From Sphingobacteriaceae bacterium (lineage in GTDB: Bacteria; Bacteroidota; Bacteroidia; Sphingobacteriales; Sphingobacteriaceae), in assembly GCA_024645045.1 (NCBI GenBank), contig JAHEGO010000070.1:37512-101511 (forward strand): DNA of 64,000 bases, read 5' to 3'. Of the stretch, positions 18,621 through 28,717 are shown piece by piece. A model generated the notes under the pieces. That model made no database searches and was not told the DNA's origin. It worked only from the letters and a program-made list of their open reading frames with translations. Position 1 is the stretch's first letter; each line of letters begins with the position of its first letter. The translations under genes and the position numbers were made by a program.

Positions 18621-21167
18621 ATGTCATTTATTAAATCTCTTTTCATTGCTGCGTTTCTCTTGATTCTTTCAATCAATTCAAATGTACATGCACAAGATAT
18701 TTATATAAAAGGTAGGGTAACAGATGCAAATACCAATGAACCAATACCATTTGCGAACATTAAACTAAAAGGAAATTTTGCGGGTATTAGCACCGATTTT
18801 GATGGTTATTATACCATCAAAACAAATGTGAATGTGGATTCTATCAATGCGAGTAGTTTGGGCTATTGTAGCAAAAGTAAATACATTAAAAACAAGTCAA
18901 ATCAGACCATCGATTTTCAATTGGCTGCAAATACTGTTGGTATAAAAGAAGTGATAGTTTTTGCAGGTGAAAATCCAGCTATTGCCATCATTAAAAAAGC
19001 ACAAAACTTAAGAGAGCAGCATAATAAAAACAATTTGAAAAATTACGAATTCAAGAGTTATACAAAAATTCAAGTTGATGTAGATAATGTTTCTCAGAAA
19101 TTACGTAAAAGAAAATTACTTAGGCCAATCACTTCATTATTTGATAGTTTAGAAATGTCTGCAGGTGAAGAAGGAGACCTACACATGCCTGTTTTTTATT
19201 CTGAGAATTTATCTGAAGTATATTTCGAACAAAACCCAATAAGAAGAAAAAAGGAAGTTGTAACTGCAGCCAAAATCAATGCTGTTGGCATTCGCTCTGG
19301 AATGGCGACCTCACAATTTACTGGCGGAACTTTTGAAGAGTATAATTTTAATCAGAATAAAATAGGCTTGTTTGGAAAAGATTTTTTATCTCCAATTGGC
19401 GATAATGCAACCGTATTTTACCAATATTATTTAGTAGATAGTGTATTTATTTCAGGCACTAAATGTTATTTGATAAAAGTAAAACCAAAGAACAAACAAG
19501 ATTTATTATTTACTGGTAATATTTGGTTAACAGCTAAAGATTTTGCAATTAAACAAGTTAACTTAGAAGTACCCAAGTCTGTCAATATTAATTTTATTGA
19601 ACGTATTCAGTTACAACAAGAATTAACCATCATGCCATCTGGTGCAGGTATTCCAAATAAAACAAGGCTGGTCTTTGATTTTGCAGATTTGTCTAAAAAT
19701 TTTGTGGGATTAATTGCTAGAATTTATAACAGTAGTTATGATATCAAAGAAGGACTGTCGCACGATACAACATTTTTTGATAGACCCGTTGTATTAAATG
19801 AAGACGCGCTTGTTAAGCCAGATTCATTTTGGATGGCAAATCGTCCAGAGCAGTTAAATACAACCGATCATTATGTCGATAATATGATCGATAGTATTCA
19901 AGAAATTCCAATAGTTAAATTTGGCGTAAGTGCATTCTATACTACATTTACTGGGCATTATACAGTCGGTAAAATAGATTATGGCAATGTACTAAATGTT
20001 TTATCCTACAATAATATTGAAGGTTATAAATACCGAATTGGTGCAAGAACAAATTTCGATTTCAGTGATCGTTTAATTTTTAGAACCTATTTAGCATATG
20101 GTCAAAAAGACCAAAAGTTTAAATATAATTTTCAAGCAGAATATTTGTTGTCTAGAAAACGCTGGACAAAACTTGGAATCAATAGGAGAGTAGACATCGA
20201 TCAGGTAGGGAATGATTATAAATTTGACGACACGCAAACTTTTACCAATGAACAAAGTTTCTTGTATAATGCAACTTCTCAAATCAATAGGTTTGCGCTA
20301 TTAACGCATAAAAAAGAAAATAGAATTTGGTTAACATCTGAATATAAAAATGGATTGACAGGCCGTATAACCCTTCAAAATATTGCATTTCACAATTACT
20401 TGAATAATGTAACAGATACTAATTTTAATGTATTACAAAAGGATTTTACCAGTTCAGAAATTATATTTGAGGGCAGGTATGCGCACAATGAAATTAAAAT
20501 CATAGATGATAATAAGCGTTATACCATTGCGCAGTCTAGGTATCCGATACTTATTGTTGGATTAAAATTAGGTTTAAAAAACATATTCCACAGTGACTAT
20601 AATTACACCAGTTTATATTTCAATATCAGTCATAAATTAAGACTTGGAATATATGGCACAACTCGTTATAACATTAGAGGTGGCAAAATATTTACACCAG
20701 TTCCTTACAGTTTGTTAGATGTACCAAGAGGTAACCAAACTCCATTTTTTGCGGCTGGTACATTTAACTTGATGAATTATTTTGAGTTTATCAATGATGA
20801 ATATTTATCATTGGATATAGCGCACAATTTTGGCGGTATAATATTCAATAGATTACCATTAATTAAACACTTAAAATTAAGAGAGATTGTCGCTTTTAGA
20901 GCGGTTACAGGTTCTTTAAGTAATGCCAATCGTATTCCAATTATTGTAAATACATTCGGAACACTTGGCAAAAAGCCATATATGGAAGCTAGCTTTGGAT
21001 TTACGAATCTTTTTAGAGTTGTAAGGCTTGATTTTATTTACAGACTTTCCTATACCAATGCCAATTATTTAAAGAAATACAACGATATGCAGTTGGCGAA
21101 TGGGATTACAATACCTTATAAAATCAGTCCATTTGGAGTGAAATTATCACTTGATTTCGCTTTTTAA
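18621..21167 (+). CDS. DUF5686 and carboxypeptidase-regulatory-like domain outer-membrane protein
   Basis: The 848-residue protein has a signal peptide (about 1-25, ending VHAQ), a carboxypeptidase-regulatory-like domain (about 27-110, IYIKGRVTDANTNEPIPFANI) and a long DUF5686 region that ends as a beta-barrel with the outer-membrane C-terminal signature LSLDFAF. The family is common in Bacteroidota and its function is not established; an outer-membrane or surface role is inferred. ATG follows the acetyltransferase stop with no gap. The protein is not a TonB receptor: no plug domain or TonB box is visible. Confidence 0.85.
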   Translation: MSFIKSLFIAAFLLILSINSNVHAQDIYIKGRVTDANTNEPIPFANIKLKGNFAGISTDFDGYYTIKTNVNVDSINASSLGYCSKSKYIKNKSNQTIDFQLAANTVGIKEVIVFAGENPAIAIIKKAQNLREQHNKNNLKNYEFKSYTKIQVDVDNVSQKLRKRKLLRPITSLFDSLEMSAGEEGDLHMPVFYSENLSEVYFEQNPIRRKKEVVTAAKINAVGIRSGMATSQFTGGTFEEYNFNQNKIGLFGKDFLSPIGDNATVFYQYYLVDSVFISGTKCYLIKVKPKNKQDLLFTGNIWLTAKDFAIKQVNLEVPKSVNINFIERIQLQQELTIMPSGAGIPNKTRLVFDFADLSKNFVGLIARIYNSSYDIKEGLSHDTTFFDRPVVLNEDALVKPDSFWMANRPEQLNTTDHYVDNMIDSIQEIPIVKFGVSAFYTTFTGHYTVGKIDYGNVLNVLSYNNIEGYKYRIGARTNFDFSDRLIFRTYLAYGQKDQKFKYNFQAEYLLSRKRWTKLGINRRVDIDQVGNDYKFDDTQTFTNEQSFLYNATSQINRFALLTHKKENRIWLTSEYKNGLTGRITLQNIAFHNYLNNVTDTNFNVLQKDFTSSEIIFEGRYAHNEIKIIDDNKRYTIAQSRYPILIVGLKLGLKNIFHSDYNYTSLYFNISHKLRLGIYGTTRYNIRGGKIFTPVPYSLLDVPRGNQTPFFAAGTFNLMNYFEFINDEYLSLDIAHNFGGIIFNRLPLIKHLKLREIVAFRAVTGSLSNANRIPIIVNTFGTLGKKPYMEASFGFTNLFRVVRLDFIYRLSYTNANYLKKYNDMQLANGITIPYKISPFGVKLSLDFAF

Positions 21168-21206
21168 ATTTCCTGAAATATTATTTAGCTCCTTGGCTCA
21201 AAATCT

Positions 21207-21214
21207 TATCTTTG
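21207..21214 (+). promoter_or_regulatory. mtaB -7 box TATCTTTG
   Basis: Exact TAnnTTTG match whose G is one base before the first ATG (21216) and four before the second (21219). The transcript probably begins at or next to the start codon. Confidence 0.6.
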
Positions 21215-21215
21215 T

Positions 21216-22553
21216 ATGATGGCAGCGGAAAAAAAGGTAGCATTTTATACCCTTGGATGTAAGTTAAATTACTCCGAGACTTCTTCCATTGGTCGATTAT
21301 TCGAAGATCAAGGTTATCGCAAGGTTGAATTTACTGATTCACCTAATATTTTTGTAATCAATACTTGTTCTGTTACTGAGAATGCAGATAAAAAATGCCG
21401 AAAAGTAGTTAAAGAAGCTTTAAAGGTTTCTCCAGATGCTTATATTGTCATTATTGGTTGTTATGCACAATTGAAACCAAATGAAATTGCAAGCATTCCT
21501 GGAGTAGATTTGGTTCTAGGGGCATCAGAAAAATTCCAATTGTTGGAATATTTAAATGACTTAAAGAAAACTTCGAAAACTCAAGTTTACAATCAACCTA
21601 TTGAACAAGCCACCACTTTTATTTCTTCCTATTCTTATGGAGATCGCACCAGAACATTTTTGAAGGTGCAAGATGGTTGTGATTATTCATGTACATTTTG
21701 TACCATTCCTTTGGCAAGAGGGAATAGCAGGAGCGATACTATAGAAAATGTCATTGCCAATGCAAAGCAAATTGCAGCAACTGGAACAAAGGAAATTGTG
21801 CTAACTGGCGTAAACATTGGAGATTTTGGGAATAAAGAAACAGGAACATTTTTCGAATTGGTTAAAGCATTAGACGAAGTAGAAGGCATTGATCGAATTC
21901 GTATTTCTTCTATAGAACCCAATTTATTAACAGATGAAATCATTCAATTTGTTGCAAAATCAAAAAGATTTGTACCACATTTTCATATTCCATTACAATC
22001 GGGTTCTAATAAAATATTAGCACTGATGCGCAGAAGATATAAGCGCGAATTGTATACAGATAGGGTTCAACAAATAAAAAAATTAATGCCAGATGCTTGT
22101 ATTGGTGTTGATGTAATTGTTGGATTTCCAGGAGAAACTAAAGAGGCCTTTTTAGAAACATATCAATTCTTAAATGAATTGCCTATTTCTTATTTGCATG
22201 TATTTACTTATTCTGAAAGAGCAGATACTGTTGCCATAACCATGCCAGGTGTAGTTCCAATGGCTGAAAGAAATGAGCGAAGTAAAATGTTACATATATT
22301 ATCAGATAAAAAAAGACATGCCTTTTACGAGTCACAATTAGGAAAGAACGCAACAGTTTTATTTGAAGCAGATAGCAAAGATGGATTGATGCATGGTTTT
22401 ACAAGAAACTATGTAAAAGTAAGCACCAAATTCGATCCAATTTTGGTCAACGAATTAAAAGAAATTCAATTAACAGGTTTTGATGCATTCGGTGATGTCA
22501 GCATTATTGAAACAAACGTCGAAGTATTAAGTCATCACTCAATTCAACTCTAA
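21216..22553 (+). CDS. mtaB: tRNA t6A37 methylthiotransferase MtaB
   Basis: MtaB is a radical-SAM enzyme that converts t6A37 to ms2t6A37 in tRNAs reading ANN codons. The N-terminal UPF0004 cluster cysteines are C15, C51 and C82, and the radical-SAM cluster is C155-x3-C159-x2-C162 in QDGCDYSCTFCTIPLARG. The 445-residue length and the LLMRRRY-type block (ILALMRRRYKRELY) fit MtaB rather than MiaB or RimO. Two adjacent ATG codons start the frame (21216, 21219); the second is likely if the mRNA is leaderless. It leads a run of lgt, GtrA and IMPase genes with tiny gaps or overlaps. Confidence 0.93.
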   Translation: MMAAEKKVAFYTLGCKLNYSETSSIGRLFEDQGYRKVEFTDSPNIFVINTCSVTENADKKCRKVVKEALKVSPDAYIVIIGCYAQLKPNEIASIPGVDLVLGASEKFQLLEYLNDLKKTSKTQVYNQPIEQATTFISSYSYGDRTRTFLKVQDGCDYSCTFCTIPLARGNSRSDTIENVIANAKQIAATGTKEIVLTGVNIGDFGNKETGTFFELVKALDEVEGIDRIRISSIEPNLLTDEIIQFVAKSKRFVPHFHIPLQSGSNKILALMRRRYKRELYTDRVQQIKKLMPDACIGVDVIVGFPGETKEAFLETYQFLNELPISYLHVFTYSERADTVAITMPGVVPMAERNERSKMLHILSDKKRHAFYESQLGKNATVLFEADSKDGLMHGFTRNYVKVSTKFDPILVNELKEIQLTGFDAFGDVSIIETNVEVLSHHSIQL

Positions 22554-22554
22554 C

Positions 22555-23724
22555 ATGTATCCAACTTTTTCAGATTTATTATATGATTTATTAGGTGTTC
22601 AAATTCCTTTGCCCATACAAATGTTTGGTCTGATGGTTGCAGTAGCCTTTTTAATCGGCAATTATGTAATTGGATTAGAATTAAAAAGAAAATACAATCA
22701 AGGGCTTATCAGTAGCCATTTTACTACTGTTACAGAGGGTTTGCCAGCTAGTTTAAATGAAATATTAAGCAATGCTTTTTTTGGTTTTATAGTTGGATTC
22801 AAGCTGTTCTATTTAATTGGAAGTTATGCGCAATTTACCGCTAATCCGCAGGCCGCTTTACTTTCGTTTGAAGGTAGTTTATTAGGCGGAATTTTTGCGT
22901 CAATTGCAATGGCTTATTGGGCGTATTACGAAAAGAATTCTAAAAAATTAGCGCAACCAATTACTAAAAAAATAAATGTGATGCCATATGATGTGATGGG
23001 AAATTTAACCATCATGGCAGCTGTATTTGGAATATTGGGTGCAAAAGTTTTTCATAATTTAGAAAACCTAGACACTTTTATAGCAGATCCAATTGGTTCG
23101 TTGATGAGTTTTTCTGGATTAACATTTTATGGCGGTCTAATCTGTGGTTTTACTGCTGCAATTTGGTACGCAAATAAGAAAAATATTAAAACCATACACT
23201 TACTAGATGCCGCTGCTCCAGGCATTATGCTTGCATATGGTATTGGCCGTTTAGGCTGTCAATTATCTGGCGATGGTGATTGGGGAATTGTTAATACAGC
23301 CCCTAAACCTAGTTTCCTGAGCTTTTTCCCAGATTGGGTTTGGTCATTTAAATTCCCGCACAATGTAATTTCAGATGGAATTCCAATTCCGGGTTGTGTA
23401 GGTAGGCATTGCATGGAGTTGCCATTGCCGGTCTATCCAACATCTTTATACGAAGCCATATTAGCTATTTTACTATTTGTAGTTTTATGGTCTATTCGTA
23501 AACGCATACAAATACCTGGTATGTTATTCTGTATCTATTTTATGATGAATGGAATGGAAAGATTCCTGATTGAAAAAATCCGAATCAATAATATCATACA
23601 ATTCGCTGGTTTGAAATTCACACAAGCAGAACTAATTGCAACAATAATATTTTTAGTTGGCTTTATTGGTTTCATTTACTTATACCTTCAAAACAAAAAG
23701 AAAAATGGAACAATCGCTGCATAA
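22555..23724 (+). CDS. lgt: Prolipoprotein diacylglyceryl transferase
   Basis: Lgt attaches diacylglycerol to the lipobox cysteine of prolipoproteins, the first step in lipoprotein maturation; several such lipoproteins are encoded in this window. The 389-residue membrane protein is longer than the E. coli enzyme (about 290), as is usual in this phylum. Recognisable parts are the GIGRLGCQLSGDGDWG motif (the Lgt signature with GRxG) and the C-terminal LPVYPTSLYEAI. About seven or eight membrane segments are visible. Start follows mtaB by 1 base, and the GtrA gene overlaps its 3' end by 20 bases. Confidence 0.92.
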   Translation: MYPTFSDLLYDLLGVQIPLPIQMFGLMVAVAFLIGNYVIGLELKRKYNQGLISSHFTTVTEGLPASLNEILSNAFFGFIVGFKLFYLIGSYAQFTANPQAALLSFEGSLLGGIFASIAMAYWAYYEKNSKKLAQPITKKINVMPYDVMGNLTIMAAVFGILGAKVFHNLENLDTFIADPIGSLMSFSGLTFYGGLICGFTAAIWYANKKNIKTIHLLDAAAPGIMLAYGIGRLGCQLSGDGDWGIVNTAPKPSFLSFFPDWVWSFKFPHNVISDGIPIPGCVGRHCMELPLPVYPTSLYEAILAILLFVVLWSIRKRIQIPGMLFCIYFMMNGMERFLIEKIRINNIIQFAGLKFTQAELIATIIFLVGFIGFIYLYLQNKKKNGTIAA

Positions 23725-24190
23725 AAAACGATTTAAACGCTTGCATCAGGTTAGGAAAAACGCCTATCAAAATAAAGCTGTTCGATATATTTTTTCAGGT
23801 GGAACAGCAACAATGGTAGATGTTTCCGTGTTTTTTGTGGTTTACAATTATGTTTTACAAAAACAAGATTTTACCTATGAACACATTCGAATTGCAGCCC
23901 ATGTAATTGCTTTATGTGCATCATTTTCGATGGGATTAATTACCAATTTTTTAATCACTAAATATTTTGTTTTCAAAGAATCTGCATTAAGTGGAAGAGA
24001 TCAATTTGTAAGGTATTTATTGGTTGCAGCAATTACATTTGTAGGTAATTATTTTATGATGAAATTATTGGTGGAAGTTTTTGGTGTTTGGCCAACTGCT
24101 GCAAGATTAGTAGCTGTAGCAACCATCGCGCTGTTGAGTTATAGATTACACAAAGTGTTTACTTTCAAAGTAAAAATCCCTAAAAATTAA
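23705..24190 (+). CDS. GtrA family membrane protein
   Basis: From ATG at 23705 the protein is 161 residues with a basic N-terminus (KKRFKRLHQVRK) and four membrane segments. FSGGTATMVDVSVFF and NFLITKYFVFKE are typical of GtrA-like flippase-type proteins, which are thought to move polyprenyl-phosphate sugars across the inner membrane. A further in-frame TTG at 23657 would bury 16 codons inside lgt and is rejected. It overlaps lgt by 20 bases, and the next gene starts directly after its stop. No glycosyltransferase is adjacent to specify the sugar. Confidence 0.85.
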   Translation: MEQSLHKKRFKRLHQVRKNAYQNKAVRYIFSGGTATMVDVSVFFVVYNYVLQKQDFTYEHIRIAAHVIALCASFSMGLITNFLITKYFVFKESALSGRDQFVRYLLVAAITFVGNYFMMKLLVEVFGVWPTAARLVAVATIALLSYRLHKVFTFKVKIPKN

Positions 24191-24988
24191 ATGATCAACT
24201 ACCAAAATATTACCAAAGAAGTTACTTTATTAACTCAACAAGTTTCGCAATACATTGCCGACCAAGCGCTAACTTTTTCTAGCGAAAAAATTGAACATAA
24301 AGGTTTAAACGACTTGGTGTCATACGTAGATAAAACAGCAGAAATGCAGTTGGTTAAAGGCTTGCAAGTTATTTTGCCAGAGGCTGCTTTTATTACAGAA
24401 GAAAACACCATTGCTAAACAAGACAACGATTTACAATGGATTGTAGACCCATTAGATGGTACAACTAATTTTATGCATGGCTTACCTTGTTATTCAATTA
24501 GTATTGCCCTGATGCATAAAAATGAATTAGTGGTTGGGGTTGTACACGAAGTCAATAGAAATGAAAGTTTTTATGCATGGAAAGATGGTGGCGCTTTTTT
24601 AAATGGAAATCCTATTTCAGTCTCTGCAAAATTAAACCTTCACGATTCTTTAATTGCTACAGGTTTTCCATATACTGTTTTTGAAGAAATTGACGATTAT
24701 TTGACTTTGCTCAAAGAATTAATGAAATGCACGCATGGCTTAAGAAGACTAGGTTCTGCAGCAGTTGATTTAGCTTATGTTGCTGCCGGTCGTTTTGATG
24801 CTTATTTTGAATATAACTTAAATGCATGGGATGTAGCGGCTGGTTGTTTGCTTGTAAAAGAAGCAGGAGGGCTTGTAACAGACTTTAAGGGAGGCGAAGA
24901 TTATGTTTTTGGTCGAAGGGTAGTAGCAAGCAATAAAAGCACTCATATCGCTTTATTATCTGTCATCCAATCAAAATTTAAAAATTAA
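24191..24988 (+). CDS. Inositol monophosphatase family protein
   Basis: The 265-residue protein has the complete Mg-dependent phosphatase motifs: E70-E71 (ITEEN), D86-P-L-D89-G-T-T (metal sites) and the distal NAWDVAAGCLLVKEAGG. The family dephosphorylates inositol 1-phosphate and related sugar phosphates; SuhB-type members also act in rRNA antitermination. Which role applies cannot be told from sequence. It is the last gene of the mtaB-lgt-gtrA run, with a bidirectional terminator after it. Confidence 0.9.
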   Translation: MINYQNITKEVTLLTQQVSQYIADQALTFSSEKIEHKGLNDLVSYVDKTAEMQLVKGLQVILPEAAFITEENTIAKQDNDLQWIVDPLDGTTNFMHGLPCYSISIALMHKNELVVGVVHEVNRNESFYAWKDGGAFLNGNPISVSAKLNLHDSLIATGFPYTVFEEIDDYLTLLKELMKCTHGLRRLGSAAVDLAYVAAGRFDAYFEYNLNAWDVAAGCLLVKEAGGLVTDFKGGEDYVFGRRVVASNKSTHIALLSVIQSKFKN

Positions 24989-24997
24989 TTATCAGAT

Positions 24998-25032
24998 AAA
25001 AAAAATCCCCGAAAACTTTCGGGGATTTTTTT
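24998..25032. terminator. Bidirectional intrinsic terminator
   Basis: ATCCCCGAAA/TTTCGGGGAT with a two-base centre, flanked by A- and T-runs, between the convergent IMPase-like and smc genes. Confidence 0.9.
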
Positions 25033-25055
25033 GTTTAAAAATATTATTAGAAAAT

Positions 25056-28000
25056 TTAAGCTGCAGGTTCTGCTACTTCTCTTAAATCAACAGAAACTAA
25101 TCTAGAAACACCTTGTTCAACCATGGTTACGCCATAAACCACATCGGTACTTGCAATGGTACGTTTGTTATGGGTAACAATAATGAACTGTGATTCATTA
25201 GAAAATTTGCGAATGATTTTATTGAACTTATCAATGTTCGTATCATCTAAAGGTGCATCCACCTCATCAAAAATACAGAACGGAGCCGGTTTCAATAAAT
25301 AAAGAGAGAATAAAATCGCTGTAGCCGTGAGTGTCTTTTCTCCTCCAGATAATTGATTGATTGTCAAAGGGCGTTTGCCTTTTGGTTTTGCAATGATATC
25401 AATATCGGAATCTAATGGGTCTTCCGGGTTCAACAAAATCAAATCGCAAGAATCTTCTTCGTTAAATAATGACCTAAATACAATGATAAAGTTATCTCTG
25501 ATTTGCGTGAATGCTTCCATGAATTTCACTTTAGCTGTATCATCAATTTCTTTAATGGTATCTAGTAAGGAAGCTTTCGCCTCCAATAAATCGTTCTTTT
25601 GCTCTGTGATAAAAGTAAAGCGTTTATTCATCTCGTCGTAAGCTTCCATTGCCAATGGGTTTATGGCGCCGTAATTGTCGATTTGATTTTTAATTTTATC
25701 TGTTTTAGCCTTTAATGCGTTTTCGTCTTCACCTTCTGGAATTGCCACTTCTTGCAATTCATCAATGTCCACTCCGAATTCTACCGAAAGTCTTTCTTTC
25801 AATGAAGTCAATTCCATTCTTAACTCCGTTTTCTTATCACGTAAGTTGGTGAATATTTGCTCAGATTCTTCTTTCTCGTGACGAACCACACGCAATTTAT
25901 CTTCTAAAATTGAAATTTGCTCACGCGCAACTTGGTAAGAATTTTCAGCTTCGTGGGTTGCTTTTTCAATGGCATCTTTTTCTTCATACATGCTCAATAA
26001 CTCGGTGTCCGAATTGTCATGCATTTTAAGAATATCTTCCATTCCTTTGCTAGCCGCTTCGTATTCAGCCGCATTAATTTCAATTCTATCGGTTAAAATT
26101 TTAAGGTTGTTTTCTTTGTACTCAATTTCTTTTTCTAAAGCTGAAACCCTATTTTGTTGCTGATGGAATGAAATGTTTCTTTGGTTGTAAGTCGAAGACC
26201 TTTCCGTTAATTGATCATTTAAATCATTGAAATTAGCTTGCACTTCAAGTGCATGTTCCGAATAAGACTCTTTGTTTTGCAAAGCACTTTCTAATTCAGG
26301 AATCATTTTTGCTAATTGCGATTCATAATCGGCAATTTTAGAAAGTATGTCCTCTCTTCTAATACTGCTATTGCTAATAAAAGTAAGGTACTGTTCTTGT
26401 CTAGTTTGGTAAGAAATTAATTCCGTATTGATTTTATTGATTTCATCCTTCAAATTAGCTAAATACTCTTGTTGTGTACTTTGCTTCAATTTTAAATGAT
26501 GCGCAGTTAATTCGTCTAATTGTTGGTTGAATTGATCAATGAATTGGTTGATGTCTTTGATCTCTAATTCTAGGACCTCTAAATTCTTAGCACGTCCAAT
26601 TCTTTTACCTTCAAATAAACCTACTGAACCTCCAGAAAGAGATACTTTTGTTTTGTTGAATTTACCACTTTTAGCCAATAATATTTTACCATCAACAGTA
26701 TCAGAACTAATCATTTGGTCTTCGTCTTGGGTAATAACCATGACGTTGCCTAATAAGTGATAAGCCAAGCGTTGATATTTATAATCTACGTTGATTACCT
26801 TTAATGCAGGAATAAGAGCGTCATTGTCTGCATTTACTTCTGGCATAGGCAAGTCTTTTAGCACTTCTAATACAAAAAAGTTTGCTTTACCTTTAGCAGA
26901 CTGTCCAAGCAATTGAATGCCAGCACGGGCCTCCTGATAAGTATCTACCACATAATAGTTGAGGTAGCTTTCTAAATAACTTTCTATGGCAATTCGATAA
27001 TCTTCCTCACAAAACAATACATCGGAAAGTAATGGCGCATTCTTAGACCAATCGCTGTTCTTTTTTAAGAATTTAATTGATTCTGGAAAACCTTCTAAAC
27101 TCTCTACTAAACTCTTTGTTAAATTGAATTCGTTTTGTTTTGCGTCCAATTTCCTGGTTTCTCTAGCAAAACGTTCTTTGATTTCAGCAATTTTCTGATC
27201 TGCTTCTTCAATGTCCTTTTTTAACTGTTCTTCTAGGTTATTGGTATTTTGGTAATTATCGTTTGCAGTTTTTAATTGATTACTTAATCGTTCAATTTCT
27301 TTATCAAACTCAATCATTTCTTCTTGACGAAGATTCGTTTCAGTTGTGGTTCTTGTAATCTCTTGTTCTAAACCAGATTTTTGAACGGTAAGAATTTCAA
27401 TTTCTTTTTCATTCTTATAGATGATATTTTGATTTTCTTGTAATTGACTTTGCGCAATTTCAAGGGTACTTCTACCTTGTTGGTGTGATTCCTTTAAAAT
27501 ATCAACCTGAGATTTTAATTCACCTAATTCGTATTCAATTTCGTTTAATATTTTTTGTTCTGATTGAATAGATTGGTTTACAATTGCTAATTGCGAATTG
27601 ATTTCTTCAACTGATGCTTTATCAACTGATAAGTCAGAAGCAATTTTGCGCTCTTTTTCTTGCAAGAAAGTTAAACGTTCGTTTTTAATTTTCTTTTCGT
27701 TTTCATAGCTGCGAATTTTTGCAATGAAATCGTTTAAGGTTTTTTGTTGATGCGCAAGTTCTTTCTCTTTATTTAAGGTATCTAATTTAACTTCTTGGAT
27801 ATTTGCTTCAATGGCATCAATAGAGGTAGAGAACTGACTTTTTTCGTCGTTAAAAGCAACTTCTTGTTTCTCTAATTCTTCCATGGATTGCTTCAATCCC
27901 CCAATTCTAAAGGTAGCTACCTGTGTGCTTAATTCTTTATATTGTTCTTTAAGCTTATAATATCTTTCGGTCTTTTTAGCTTGAGATTCTAAAGTTTTTA

Positions 28001-28604
28001 AGTTTTTTTCAATTTCAAATAATAAATCTTCTACACGATTTAAATCGTCTTCAGTATCTTTTAATTTATTAAGCGTTTGTTTCTTTCTGATTTTATATTT
28101 TGAAATTCCTGCTGCTTCTTCAAAGAGTGCTCTTCTTGAATTGTCTTTGTTGGCTAGAATTTCTTCAATCATCTTTAATTCAATAATTGAATAAGAATCT
28201 GAACCAATACCAGTATCTAAAAATAAATCGGTAATATCTTTCAACCTACATTGTACATCATTTAAGCGGTATTCGCTTTCGCCACTACGGTAAAGTTTAC
28301 GCGTAATAGTTACAGTTGTATAATCAGTAGGAAGTACATTCTTTGTATTGTCAAAAGTCAAAGAAACCTCAGCCAAATTTGCCGGCTTACGGTTTTTAGT
28401 ACCATTGAAAATGATGTTCTCCATTTTTTCAGAACGCAAAGTTTTAGTGCTTTGTTCTCCTAAAACCCAGCGAATAGAATCCACAACGTTTGATTTTCCA
28501 CATCCATTTGGCCCAACAATGGCCGTAATACCTTCATCAAAATTGACGGTAATTTTATCGCCAAAACTTTTAAAGCCTTTAATTTCTAATGATTTTAATC
28601 TCAC
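25056..28604 (-). CDS. smc: Chromosome segregation protein SMC
   Basis: SMC organises and condenses the chromosome as a dimer with ScpA and ScpB. The protein starts at GTG 28604 (MRLKSLEIKGFKSFGDK), preceded by GGAGG with a 5-base spacer; upstream in-frame codons to 28628 lack support. Length is 1182 residues. Order: ATPase head with Walker A GPNGCGKS (31-38), long coiled coil, a hinge near the middle (around residues 500-670), a second coiled coil, and the C-terminal head with LSGGEKTLTA and Walker B FCIFDEVDAPLDD. scpA and scpB are not in the window. A cluster of DnaA-box-like sites lies in the region upstream. Confidence 0.97.
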   Translation of the reverse strand: MRLKSLEIKGFKSFGDKITVNFDEGITAIVGPNGCGKSNVVDSIRWVLGEQSTKTLRSEKMENIIFNGTKNRKPANLAEVSLTFDNTKNVLPTDYTTVTITRKLYRSGESEYRLNDVQCRLKDITDLFLDTGIGSDSYSIIELKMIEEILANKDNSRRALFEEAAGISKYKIRKKQTLNKLKDTEDDLNRVEDLLFEIEKNLKTLESQAKKTERYYKLKEQYKELSTQVATFRIGGLKQSMEELEKQEVAFNDEKSQFSTSIDAIEANIQEVKLDTLNKEKELAHQQKTLNDFIAKIRSYENEKKIKNERLTFLQEKERKIASDLSVDKASVEEINSQLAIVNQSIQSEQKILNEIEYELGELKSQVDILKESHQQGRSTLEIAQSQLQENQNIIYKNEKEIEILTVQKSGLEQEITRTTTETNLRQEEMIEFDKEIERLSNQLKTANDNYQNTNNLEEQLKKDIEEADQKIAEIKERFARETRKLDAKQNEFNLTKSLVESLEGFPESIKFLKKNSDWSKNAPLLSDVLFCEEDYRIAIESYLESYLNYYVVDTYQEARAGIQLLGQSAKGKANFFVLEVLKDLPMPEVNADNDALIPALKVINVDYKYQRLAYHLLGNVMVITQDEDQMISSDTVDGKILLAKSGKFNKTKVSLSGGSVGLFEGKRIGRAKNLEVLELEIKDINQFIDQFNQQLDELTAHHLKLKQSTQQEYLANLKDEINKINTELISYQTRQEQYLTFISNSSIRREDILSKIADYESQLAKMIPELESALQNKESYSEHALEVQANFNDLNDQLTERSSTYNQRNISFHQQQNRVSALEKEIEYKENNLKILTDRIEINAAEYEAASKGMEDILKMHDNSDTELLSMYEEKDAIEKATHEAENSYQVAREQISILEDKLRVVRHEKEESEQIFTNLRDKKTELRMELTSLKERLSVEFGVDIDELQEVAIPEGEDENALKAKTDKIKNQIDNYGAINPLAMEAYDEMNKRFTFITEQKNDLLEAKASLLDTIKEIDDTAKVKFMEAFTQIRDNFIIVFRSLFNEEDSCDLILLNPEDPLDSDIDIIAKPKGKRPLTINQLSGGEKTLTATAILFSLYLLKPAPFCIFDEVDAPLDDTNIDKFNKIIRKFSNESQFIIVTHNKRTIASTDVVYGVTMVEQGVSRLVSVDLREVAEPAA

Positions 28605-28609
28605 AATTT

Positions 28610-28614
28610 CCTCC
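28610..28614 (-). promoter_or_regulatory. Shine-Dalgarno GGAGG that fixes the smc GTG start
   Basis: GGAGG on the minus strand, five bases before GTG. Such strong sites are uncommon in Bacteroidota; only one other gene here (rpoD) has one. Confidence 0.75.
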
Positions 28615-28681
28615 GTTTTTATACGCAATAGCCCTTTTTACAGGGCTTTTCAACTCCTAAATATCCATAGAATAGCTTGCT

Positions 28682-28717
28682 TTATCAACATTAATTATTC
28701 ACAGTTTGTGTGGATAA
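28682..28717. promoter_or_regulatory. Cluster of three DnaA-box-like sites upstream of smc
   Basis: TTATCAACA (28682-28690, one mismatch to TTATCCACA), TTATTCACA (28695-28703, fits TTATNCACA) and TGTGGATAA (28709-28717, the perfect box on the other strand) lie within 36 bases and are followed by a strongly AT-rich tract to about 28795. The last two also form an imperfect inverted repeat, so a dimeric operator is the alternative reading. Confidence 0.5.
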
